Shown here one piece after another: positions 14,973 to 20,700 of a DNA stretch of 20,700 nucleotides. A program made the translations under genes and the position numbers. This DNA is from DAOTWP01 sp034435675. GTDB taxonomy: Bacteria; Chloroflexota; Anaerolineae; Aggregatilineales; Phototrophicaceae. Position 1 is the stretch's first letter. Each line of letters begins with the position of its first letter. The notes below the pieces were generated by a model, which was not told the origin of the DNA, did not search any database, and saw only the letters and a list, made by a program, of their open reading frames with translations. The stretch lies in assembly GCA_034435675.1 (NCBI GenBank), contig DAOTWP010000283.1, positions 1 through 20,700 of the forward strand. The letters are read 5' to 3'.

Positions 14973-15001
14973 CAGGGCGCAGTTGTATTGTGCCGAATGC
15001 C

Positions 15002-15089
15002 ATTCGCAGGGGCGGACCACCGTGTCCGCCCGCCATTAATGAAAGTGATTCGCAGGGGCGGACCGCCGCGCCCGCCCGCCATTAATGAA
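15002..15089. repeat. Two 42-bp direct repeats, each a GC-rich hairpin
   Basis: Unit 1 (15002-15043) and unit 2 (15048-15089) match at 39 of 42 positions and are separated by 4 bp. Each begins ATTCGCAGGGGCGGACC and ends CCGCCATTAATGAA. Within a unit GGGCGGAC and GTCCGCCC (or the unit 2 variant) can fold into a hairpin. They lie 29 bp after the ABC operon and may serve as its terminator. The wording resembles dispersed intergenic repeats, and a minus-strand frame across them (14951-15145) is not a gene. Confidence 0.75.
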
Positions 15090-15211
15090 CCACGCCGCAC
15101 GCAAAGGTTATCGTAGGGACATCCCGGCAGGCAATCGTGCCGCATGGTGCAGATAAACGCGGCTGCATGGCTGCGTCTACCACTTCGGCGCAGCCAACTT
15201 CAGGGGCTAAG

Positions 15212-15841
15212 ATGACGATTCAACAGGCATATACGCGCTGGTCAGGCAGTTACGATGCGGATCGTAACCTGACACGCGATCTCGATCAGGTGGTCACACG
15301 GCGGATGCTGGGGGCACAACGCTGCGCGGCTGCCCTTGAACTGGGCTGTGGCACAGGCAAGAATACTACCCTGCTGGCAACTGTGGCGCAGCAGGTGCTG
15401 GCGCTGGATTTTTCCGAAGGCATGCTGGCACAGGCGCGGCGCAAACTGCGGCAGGTGCAGGTGCAGTTTGTGCTTGCCGACCTGCTCCAGCCACTGCCAT
15501 GCGCCGGACAGTGTGTTGATCTGGTCACCTGTAATCTGGTGCTGGAACACATTGAGGATCTGACGCCGCTGTTTGCCGAAGCGCACCGTGTGCTGCGCGC
15601 TGGCGGAGTCTTTTTTGTCTCCGAACTGCACCCTTTCCGGCAGTACCAGGGCAAAAAAGCGGTGTTCCAGTACCAGCAGCAGCAGATCGAAATCCCGGCA
15701 TATGTGCATCACCTGTCGGCGTTCTTCGACGCGGGGACGGCTGCGGGGTTCACGCTCAACCATCTGGGCGAATGGTGGCACGAGGCAGATCAAAATCAGG
15801 ATGCCCCGCCCCGGCTGGTCACGTTCCGCTTTATGCGCTGA
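15212..15841 (+). CDS. Class I SAM-dependent methyltransferase
   Basis: The 209-residue protein has SAM-binding motif I ALELGCGTGKN (41-51) and the acidic end of beta2 in LALDFSEGML (Asp66). Motif II/III residues follow at VLADLLQPLP (Asp90), and LVLEHIEDLTPLFAEAHRVL, VFFVSELHP complete the Methyltransf_11/25 pattern. The N-terminal AYTRWSGSYDADRNLTRDLD stretch is common in small-molecule methyltransferases of this type. The substrate is unknown. ATG 15212 is chosen because it follows AGGGG at 7 bp and gives a normal N-terminus; the frame is open to an ATG at 15137, but those residues look non-conserved and lie next to the intergenic repeats. It has no co-directional partner and converges with the next gene. 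Confidence 0.87.
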   Translation: MTIQQAYTRWSGSYDADRNLTRDLDQVVTRRMLGAQRCAAALELGCGTGKNTTLLATVAQQVLALDFSEGMLAQARRKLRQVQVQFVLADLLQPLPCAGQCVDLVTCNLVLEHIEDLTPLFAEAHRVLRAGGVFFVSELHPFRQYQGKKAVFQYQQQQIEIPAYVHHLSAFFDAGTAAGFTLNHLGEWWHEADQNQDAPPRLVTFRFMR

Positions 15842-15886
15842 GGGTCACGCCTGTGCTGCGCCGCTGCGTGGGCTGGCGCGGCTGGT

Positions 15887-16366
15887 TTAGCGTGGTGGAT
15901 TCATCAGCGCGGCGAGCTGCTGTGCCTGTGCTTCGCGGGCGGCATTTTCGGCGGCTTCTTTTTCGCCCGGCTGGCTGAAGTCGGTCAGCGCCCAGCCTGC
16001 CCAGCCGCAAACGCGCACAGCGAAAAACGCGACCGCTTCAGCGTCAAATTCGCGTTCGCTGCTGTCGCCTGCCGCGCGCAGCATGTTGTTGTATTCGAAC
16101 ACAGTGGCTTCGGTGGCAAGCAGCCCGCGCAGCCGGGTGGTGTCGCGCCCACGTTTGACCTTTTCGGGCAGCGCTGCCGCCGCCTGTTTCAGGCTTTTCA
16201 GGTCGCCCGCGCGGCGCAAATCGTCCGCCAGCGCGCCCAGTTCTGCCTTATCCAGCACCCGCAGCAGCGCCGGGGTTGCCAGCTTCCAGATGCACCAGTC
16301 CACAAACGCGCGCTCGATCTGATCCGGCAGCGTGTCTTTGCCGAGATGGTCGATTAAAGTGACCAT
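15887..16366 (-). CDS. Conserved-looking protein of unknown function
   Basis: The product is 159 residues and I do not recognise it. ATG 16366 has an AAAGGA ribosome site 7 bp upstream and is preferred over an in-frame start at 16393. It appears soluble and mostly helical: VDWCIWKLATPALLRVLDKAEL, LADDLRRAGDLKSLKQAAAALPEKV, LRGLLATEATVFEYNNML. A Trp/Gly patch (VRVCGWAGWALTDF) and an Ala/Glu-rich C-terminal helix (EKEAAENAAREAQAQQLAAL) follow. There is no signal peptide or membrane segment. Codon use is like the neighbours and the frame is clean, supporting a real gene. It converges with the methyltransferase and is divergent from the DUF177-sigma operon. Confidence 0.68.
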   Translation of the reverse strand: MVTLIDHLGKDTLPDQIERAFVDWCIWKLATPALLRVLDKAELGALADDLRRAGDLKSLKQAAAALPEKVKRGRDTTRLRGLLATEATVFEYNNMLRAAGDSSEREFDAEAVAFFAVRVCGWAGWALTDFSQPGEKEAAENAAREAQAQQLAALMNPPR

Positions 16367-16500
16367 AAGCCTATCCTTTGAACAGCCGCGCACGTAAAGC
16401 GCTGCGTACTCGTCAACAATCTCCGTAGTTTAGCATACCATAGTCTGCTGCTGCCCGGCATGCCGCCATCCAGAAATTCACGTTCTTCGTGCGTAGAGCC

Positions 16501-16530
16501 GCGCACAGTCGCGCATAGTCGCGCATAGCC
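16501..16530. repeat. Three tandem 10-bp units upstream of the DUF177-rpoD promoter
   Basis: GCGCACAGTC, GCGCATAGTC and GCGCATAGCC are contiguous and differ at one or two positions. The 10-bp period matches about one helical turn. The array ends 50 bp before the -35 box at 16580, within the 314-bp non-coding gap 16367-16680, where an upstream activator could bind. Confidence 0.5.
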
Positions 16531-16579
16531 CACAAGTCCTAAAACTGGTTTGTCTTCCGTTAATGTGTTGTCGCACTTC

Positions 16580-16609
16580 TTGACACAGTCGTTCAGACTT
16601 TCATATAAT
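16580..16609 (+). promoter_or_regulatory. Consensus-like sigma-70 promoter of the DUF177-rpoD operon
   Basis: A perfect TTGACA (16580-16585) and perfect TATAAT (16604-16609) are separated by 18 bp, the best promoter in the window. Transcription would start near 16616, giving a leader of about 65 nt before the GTG at 16681. The strength fits a housekeeping operon containing the primary sigma factor. Confidence 0.8.
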
Positions 16610-16680
16610 CATTTCTAGTTGGAAATGTTTACATTACTAATTCATACGGTCATCTTGCACTCAGCGTAAGGCTAACACCC

Positions 16681-17211
16681 GTGACCCAGCCTTCCAAACA
16701 TTACCTGAGCAGCCGGGTTTTTAAGCTCAATGTAGGTTTTTTGCTGAATGAAGGTCCTGCTCACAATCAGGACTCCGAGATTGATTTCCCCTACGTGCGT
16801 GTAACCGATGATCTGCTGGTACAGTATGTGCGCGGACCCCTGCGCCTCAGCCGTACTAAAGAAGGCATCCTCGTGCAGGCGCGGCTGCGTGTGGGCATTG
16901 AAGATGAATGTTATCGCTGCCTTGACCCGCTGATTCGTGATGAAGGGGTCACCGTGGAAGAACTCTACGCGGTAGGCAGTGGGGCACATTCCGAGTTCAA
17001 AATCGGGGAGGACGCGATTCTGGATCTGGCGCCGCTGCTGCGCGACGAAGTGCTGATTATCCAGTCTCACGGGGCGCTGTGCAAACCGGACTGCAAAGGG
17101 CTGTGCCCTGTTTGCGGTGCCAACCTCAACCAGACAACCTGCAACTGCCAGGATGAGGACATTGATCCGCGCCTGGAAAAACTCAAAGCACTGCTGAACA
17201 CACCCAGGTAA
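16681..17211 (+). CDS. yceD: DUF177 (YceD-family) protein
   Basis: The 176-residue protein matches the YceD/DUF177 plan. A variable N-terminal beta domain with a CYRC pair (Cys77, Cys80) is followed by a C-terminal CKPDCKGLCPVCGANLN segment (Cys134, 138, 142, 145) and CNC (Cys154, 156), likely metal-binding. The family is linked to 23S rRNA and large-subunit biogenesis. It usually stands directly before rpmF (ribosomal protein L32). Here the next gene is a sigma factor and rpmF is absent. The start is GTG 16681, preceded by TAAGG. It is first in an operon with rpoD, 65 bp apart, behind the consensus promoter. Confidence 0.87.
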   Translation: MTQPSKHYLSSRVFKLNVGFLLNEGPAHNQDSEIDFPYVRVTDDLLVQYVRGPLRLSRTKEGILVQARLRVGIEDECYRCLDPLIRDEGVTVEELYAVGSGAHSEFKIGEDAILDLAPLLRDEVLIIQSHGALCKPDCKGLCPVCGANLNQTTCNCQDEDIDPRLEKLKALLNTPR

Positions 17212-17276
17212 CACCGTCATTATTGCTTTTTATTCGCGTGACCCTGTCCGGGCGTCATTATCAAGGGGGAATCATA

Positions 17277-18389
17277 GTGACAGACTTTAACACTTCTTAC
17301 GATAGTGGGTTAGAGTCCATGCCGGACATCGAGTTTTTCGACAAAGGGCTGGGCAGCGATGAAGACCTTGCCTTTGACGAAAACCTCTATGATTTTGACG
17401 ACGATCTCCACTTCTTTGACGACGATTTCGCGGATGATGACGATGATTTCGCGGATGACGACGATGACGATCACGATATGATCGAGATGTCATCCGGCGA
17501 TACGGTGGGTTTGTACCTGAAGGAAATGTCCCGTGTGCCGCTGCTGAACAACCAGGAAGAAATTGATCTGGCGATGAAGCTGGAAGCAGGGCAGGAAGCG
17601 GAAAAGAAGCTCAAAAAGCGCCCGGACAGCCCGCGTGCCGCCGAATGGCAGGTGCTGATTCAAGAGAGCAAAGCCGCCCGCGAACACCTGATTAAGGCAA
17701 ATACGCGCCTTGTCGTCAGCATTGCCAAAAAATATATGTCGCGCGGGGTGCCATTCCTTGACCTGATTCAGGAAGGCAACCTGGGCTTGATGAAAGCAGT
17801 GGAGAAATTCGATTACCGCCGGGGTTTCCGCTTCAGCACCTATGCGACCTGGTGGATTCGCCAGACAATCACGCGCGCGATTGCCGACCAGGGGCGCACG
17901 ATCCGCGTGCCGGTACATATGAGCGACCGCATCCGCCGCTTGTACCGCGTGGTGCGCGATCTGGAGCAGGCACTGGGGCGCAAACCGACCATCGAAGAAA
18001 TCGCGCGGGAGATGGACTGCGAACCGCGCAAGGTACAGTGGATGCTCAAAGTGTCGTGGCAGCCGCTGAGCCTGGAACACCCGATTGGCGAAGACGAAGA
18101 CAGCGAACTGGGCAATTTCATTGAGAACGACAGCACCCCTACCCCCGCCCAGAGCGCTTACGAAAAGATGCTGCAAGAGAAAATTGAGGAACTGCTGGCG
18201 ACACTGACCCCGCGTGAAGCGCGCATTCTGCGGCTGCGTTTTGGCTTGCAAAACGGGCGCAGCTACACGCTGGAAGAAGTCGGGCAGAAGTTTGGCTTGA
18301 CGCGCGAACGCATCCGCCAGATTGAAGGGCACGCCCTGCGCCGCCTGCGCCACCCGCGCCGCGCGCGCCATTTGCGCGATTATTTGTAA
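17277..18389 (+). CDS. rpoD: Primary-type RNA polymerase sigma-70 factor with Asp-rich N-terminus
   Basis: GTG 17277 with AAGGGGG 7 bp upstream gives 370 residues; the frame extends to a TTG at 17223 without a good ribosome site. Residues 1-70 lack a recognisable region 1.1 and are strongly acidic: 19 Asp in the 32 residues 36-67. Region 1.2 (about 75-108; DTVGLYLKEMSRVPLL), region 2 (136-206; RLVVSIAKKYMSRG, DLIQEGNLGLMKAVEKFDY, FSTYATWWIRQ), region 3 (215-290) and region 4 (303-365; the helix-turn-helix LEEVGQKFGLTRERIRQIE) are complete. The LIQEGNLGLMKAVEKFDY, RVPVHM and LTRERIRQIE wording is that of primary RpoD/SigA sigma factors, which recognise TTGACA/TATAAT promoters. Operon: DUF177 upstream, a B3/B4-domain gene 15 bp downstream. 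Confidence 0.92.
   Translation: MTDFNTSYDSGLESMPDIEFFDKGLGSDEDLAFDENLYDFDDDLHFFDDDFADDDDDFADDDDDDHDMIEMSSGDTVGLYLKEMSRVPLLNNQEEIDLAMKLEAGQEAEKKLKKRPDSPRAAEWQVLIQESKAAREHLIKANTRLVVSIAKKYMSRGVPFLDLIQEGNLGLMKAVEKFDYRRGFRFSTYATWWIRQTITRAIADQGRTIRVPVHMSDRIRRLYRVVRDLEQALGRKPTIEEIAREMDCEPRKVQWMLKVSWQPLSLEHPIGEDEDSELGNFIENDSTPTPAQSAYEKMLQEKIEELLATLTPREARILRLRFGLQNGRSYTLEEVGQKFGLTRERIRQIEGHALRRLRHPRRARHLRDYL
17424..17465 (+). repeat. In-frame 21-bp tandem duplication inside the sigma factor gene
   Basis: GATTTCGCGGATGATGACGA(T) at 17424-17444 is repeated at 17445-17465 with one difference. It encodes DFADDDD twice, the core of the Asp-rich stretch. Being 21 bp, changes in copy number would keep the frame. 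Confidence 0.8.
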
Positions 18390-18404
18390 CCCGACTGAGG
18401 TGCT

Positions 18405-19118
18405 GTGCTGGCGACTTTTGAATATACGCCCGACGTGCTGGCGCTGTTCCCCGACATCGCCGGCGGCATTTTAACGGTGCCGAACGTGCGCAATGCACCT
18501 ACCCCGCCGGAACTGCAAACCGCCTTCCAGGCGGAACAGGGGCAGGCGGTGGCGCGCATCGGCAGCCGTTCGCTGAGCGAAATCCCCGCCCTTGCAGCAT
18601 GGCGGGCGGCTTTCCTCAAATTTGGCGTGGACCCCACGCAGTATCGCAGCGCAGCGGAGGCACTGCTGCGCCGCGTGACCAAGCAGGGCGAAATCCCCTC
18701 AATCAATACACTGGTCGATCTTGGCAATCTGGTCAGCGTGCGTTATGCCCTGCCCGTCGCCATCGTTGACCGCCAGGGTGTTCACGGCGGCATCCGCGTC
18801 TGCTTTGCCGACGGCGACGAATTGTTCACCGATCACGGGCAGAGCCAGAGCATCCACCCCGAAGCAGGCGAGGTGATCTTCCGCGATGAACAGCGCGCAG
18901 TGGTTGCCCGCCGCTGGTGCTGGCGGCAGAGCCTGCCCAGCACTGCCACACTGGACACCACTGACGTGCTGATTACGGTGGAGGCACAGCATGCGGGCGG
19001 GGACGCGGATATTGCCCGCGCGCTGGCAGATTTGCAGGCGCTGCTGGTGCAATATGCGGGCGTGGAAGCAGACAGCATTACCCACGCGATCCTGACGAAA
19101 GAGGCACCGGCGATTTAA
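18405..19118 (+). CDS. B3/B4 tRNA-synthetase-beta-domain protein
   Basis: The 237-residue protein resembles the free-standing B3/B4 family (PF03483, the editing-type domain of the phenylalanyl-tRNA synthetase beta subunit). Landmarks are AAWRAAFLKFGVDPTQYRSAAEALLRRV, the GEIPSINTLVDLGNLVSVRYALPVA block, and a C-terminal VIFRDEQRAVVARRWCWRQS followed by a LITVEAQ strand. In PheRS this domain hydrolyses Tyr-tRNA(Phe); stand-alone members are presumed to bind tRNA or aminoacyl compounds but are poorly characterised. The start is GTG 18405, 15 bp after the sigma factor stop, with GAGG just upstream. It is therefore probably the last gene of the DUF177-rpoD operon. The full domain is present and the length is typical. 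Confidence 0.82.
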   Translation: MLATFEYTPDVLALFPDIAGGILTVPNVRNAPTPPELQTAFQAEQGQAVARIGSRSLSEIPALAAWRAAFLKFGVDPTQYRSAAEALLRRVTKQGEIPSINTLVDLGNLVSVRYALPVAIVDRQGVHGGIRVCFADGDELFTDHGQSQSIHPEAGEVIFRDEQRAVVARRWCWRQSLPSTATLDTTDVLITVEAQHAGGDADIARALADLQALLVQYAGVEADSITHAILTKEAPAI

Positions 19119-19172
19119 GCGGTTGCCCGCAAATTCCGCCGCCGCACGGCGTGTGCCCGCGCAGAAACACGC

Positions 19173-19507
19173 CTACAGCCGCGTGATCAATTTACGGGCT
19201 TCTTCGACCAATACAGGATGCCAGTTCAATTCCTGCCCCACCCAGTCGGCATCTTCGTAACGCGCGCCATACCGATTAACAAACGCCACAGCGCCAGCGC
19301 GTGTTGGATTTCGCCGAGCGCATGATGGCTGATCGCCTGACCAGCTATCGCTATAAAATACGCGGGGCGCAAATCCAGCGCTTTTTTGAAATCCTGAAGT
19401 GCCTCTGTGCAGCGTTGCTGCACAAAATACATTTCACCGCGATTGTTGTGGGCAGTGGCGAACTGCGGATTGAGCCGCAGCGCTGCGTCGTAATCGGCGG
19501 TAGCTGA
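19173..19507 (-). pseudogene. Remnant of a TPR-repeat protein (5'-truncated and frameshifted)
   Basis: Read on the minus strand from about 19507, one frame gives ADYDAALRLNPQFATAHNNR, then GEMYFVQQR, EALQDFKKALDLRPAYF and ALGEIQHALALW. These are clear tetratricopeptide units with the expected A/L/Y/P positions. Near 19276-19283 the coding signal moves to another frame, which continues VNRYGARYEDADWVGQELNW, then HPVLVEEARKLITRL, and stops at TAG 19173-19175. Joining the two needs one added base in CGTTTGTTAAT. Upstream of 19507 the TPR frame continues without homology or a good start, so the N-terminal part is missing. A TPR scaffold for protein-protein contacts was presumably lost. A sequencing error could explain the frameshift but not the missing 5' part. 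Confidence 0.72.
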
Positions 19508-19578
19508 AAAACACAGATTTTTCGATGCGCATGGACATTCCCTGCTGGAAGCGGCACTGCGGTGGACACGATACCCGC

Positions 19579-19616
19579 AATTATTGCGCGCTATTATTGC
19601 GCGCTATTATTGCGCA
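19579..19616. repeat. 13-bp tandem repeat, about three copies
   Basis: The unit CTATTATTGCGCG occurs at 19591-19603 and, with one change, at 19604-19616. A first copy at 19579-19590 is shortened by one base and otherwise matches. The 13-bp period is not a multiple of three, and no gene spans it. It lies in the 247-bp gap between the TPR remnant and the next gene, where nothing else was recognised. Confidence 0.8.
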
Positions 19617-19754
19617 CCCCAGCGGACAGGGCAAGCGCGCAGACGTGTGGACGCCGCTGATTGCACGGGTAGGGCTGCGTGAGCAGCAGTGTAGCACCAA
19701 AACGCTGGCGCTGGCTGCCGGGTTTCTGCCTGTCCGCGTGAACGACTCGACACC

Positions 19755-20700
19755 TCAGCGCGTCAGCACTGCCACCTGCACGCGGCTGCCATCCAGGACA
19801 CGCAGGTCGTCCGCCGGCACAATCGGCAGCGGCACGGCGTCCGGCAGCGCATACATGCCCACCTGCACACGGTATTCGCCCGGCGGCAGTCCGTCCAGCG
19901 CCAACCGGTAGCGATCCTCAATCAGCGTGTTCAGCCGCCACTGTGTCGTGGGATACCGTTCGTCTACGGGCGTGCGGTCCTGCTGCGCCACCAGCGTCCC
20001 CGCCGCGTCCAGCACATGCACAAACACCTGATAATCCGCCGGGGGTATGTGGTCTGCGCGCCAGTAGAGCGCCACTTCGACGGCATCTGCTGCTTCGGTC
20101 ACGTGGTACTGCTCCAGCGTGATCGCCGCGCCAAAGCGCAGCCCGGCGAGAGTGGCATCCGGTGGGGGGGTGGAGTCATGCGGGCGGTTGAGCACCAGCG
20201 CGCGTGTTTCCCGTGCATAAATGACCGTTTCACTATGCAGCGCTTCGACCAGCAGCAGCGCCGGGGTGAGTTCGGGCAGGTCGGGCGGCAGCAGCAGCGT
20301 CAGTGCACCATCCAGCGGCAGCGCAGGCGCAAATTCCAGCGGGGCGTCCGCCTGGGCGTAGACCGTCGCCGCGTCCGGGCTGACCAGCGACACATGCCAT
20401 TCGCGCACGGGCAGAATCGCGCCAGTAGGGTTGAACAGCGTCACGGACACGGTCAGACGGCGTTCGTCGTCCGCCACCGCCGTGCTGATCTGCCGGACAA
20501 ACAGCGGAATGGGTGCATCCGCTGCATCGGGCGGCAGGGTTTCCAGCAGAGTCGCGGCACTGTTGGTCGCCCAGCGATCCGGGTGAACGAAACGGGCAGC
20601 GGCGTAAGCGTCGGGCAAAGTGGCGGGCAGCAGCAGCGCCCGCGCGGCGGCTGGATCCCCTGCTGCCAGCGCACATGCCGCCCGCGTCAGCAGGTCGTCC
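19755..20700 (-). CDS. C-terminal part of a large protein with beta-sandwich domain (5' end outside window)
   Basis: The frame is open from the right edge to TGA 19755-19757, about 315 residues; there is no true start inside. The first visible residues are helical and TPR-like (DDLLTRAACALAAGDPAAARALLL). A long beta-rich segment follows (RLTVSVTLFNPTGAILPVRE, LTLLLPPDLPEL), then a domain with LRFGAAITLEQYHV, VEVALYWRADHIPPADYQVF, VHVLDAAGTLVAQQDRTPVD, YPTTQW and YRLALDGLPPGEYRVQVGMY. I know this last pattern from the C-termini of large Chloroflexota membrane proteins, often annotated as family-39-type glycosyltransferases, where it is predicted to be extracytoplasmic. No catalytic or membrane part is within the window, so the enzyme assignment is open. 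A fused TPR plus beta domain is an alternative. Confidence 0.7.
   Translation of the reverse strand, partial: DDLLTRAACALAAGDPAAARALLLPATLPDAYAAARFVHPDRWATNSAATLLETLPPDAADAPIPLFVRQISTAVADDERRLTVSVTLFNPTGAILPVREWHVSLVSPDAATVYAQADAPLEFAPALPLDGALTLLLPPDLPELTPALLLVEALHSETVIYARETRALVLNRPHDSTPPPDATLAGLRFGAAITLEQYHVTEAADAVEVALYWRADHIPPADYQVFVHVLDAAGTLVAQQDRTPVDERYPTTQWRLNTLIEDRYRLALDGLPPGEYRVQVGMYALPDAVPLPIVPADDLRVLDGSRVQVAVLTR

Noticed and set aside
15002..15089. Possible small CRISPR array
   Set aside because: Two units only, separated by 4 bp with no spacer, and no cas genes in the window.
14951..15145. 64-codon minus-strand frame across the hairpin repeats
   Set aside because: Its Gly/Arg/Pro-rich product comes from the GC-rich repeats; no ribosome site was seen.
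17223..17276. Longer N-terminus for the sigma factor from TTG 17223
   Set aside because: TTG with no good ribosome site, versus GTG 17277 behind AAGGGGG; the extra residues look non-coding.

Overview
The window looks like chromosomal DNA of a moderately GC-rich bacterium, most probably a Chloroflexota member of the Anaerolineae type. This is inferred from gene content, not from a marker-gene comparison. The pointers are a Uma2-family nuclease-like gene, a primary sigma factor with an Asp-rich N-terminus directly behind a DUF177 gene, a YuaF/YuaG-like NfeD-flotillin pair, and the C-terminal beta domain often found on large Chloroflexota membrane glycosyltransferases. No phage, plasmid, CRISPR or RNA genes were seen.

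Layout. 1-537 (+) is the C-terminal end of a methylenetetrahydrofolate reductase domain. It converges through a hairpin on a minus-strand pair, nfeD-like (2090-2644) then flotillin (611-2080). 2890-3903 (-) is a receiver-like/histidine-kinase-like protein with eroded ATP-binding motifs. It is divergent from a plus-strand flavin-containing monooxygenase (4059-5405), whose -10 box lies in a perfect 9-bp inverted repeat. Next come a phosphatidylcholine synthase gene (5533-6237) and a small VOC protein (6274-6621). A strong hairpin separates these from a convergent minus-strand cluster: SGNH hydrolase with an SH3b domain (7279-8421), a lipoprotein (6804-7202) and a 41-residue single-span membrane protein (6666-6791).

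A 703-bp spacer with inverted repeats leads into an ABC importer operon of the nucleoside type (YufO/P/Q-like): a double ATPase (9125-10702), a greatly enlarged permease (10699-13071), a Uma2-family gene (13081-13656) lodged between the permeases, and the second permease (13653-14972). All junctions are short or overlapping, so the four genes are probably co-translated. No substrate-binding lipoprotein is present in the window.

After two 42-bp GC-rich hairpin repeats come a SAM methyltransferase (15212-15841, +) and a convergent gene of unknown function (15887-16366, -). A consensus-like sigma-70 promoter then drives DUF177/YceD (16681-17211), the primary sigma factor (17277-18389) and a B3/B4-domain protein (18405-19118). 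The right end holds a frameshifted TPR gene remnant (19173-19507, -), a 13-bp tandem repeat, and the C-terminal part of a large protein running off the window (19755-20700, -).

The most unusual items are the ~350-residue insertion between the first two membrane spans of the ABC permease together with the embedded Uma2 gene, the poly-Asp sigma factor N-terminus, the inverted repeat over the monooxygenase promoter, and the 41-residue membrane protein missed by ordinary length cut-offs.
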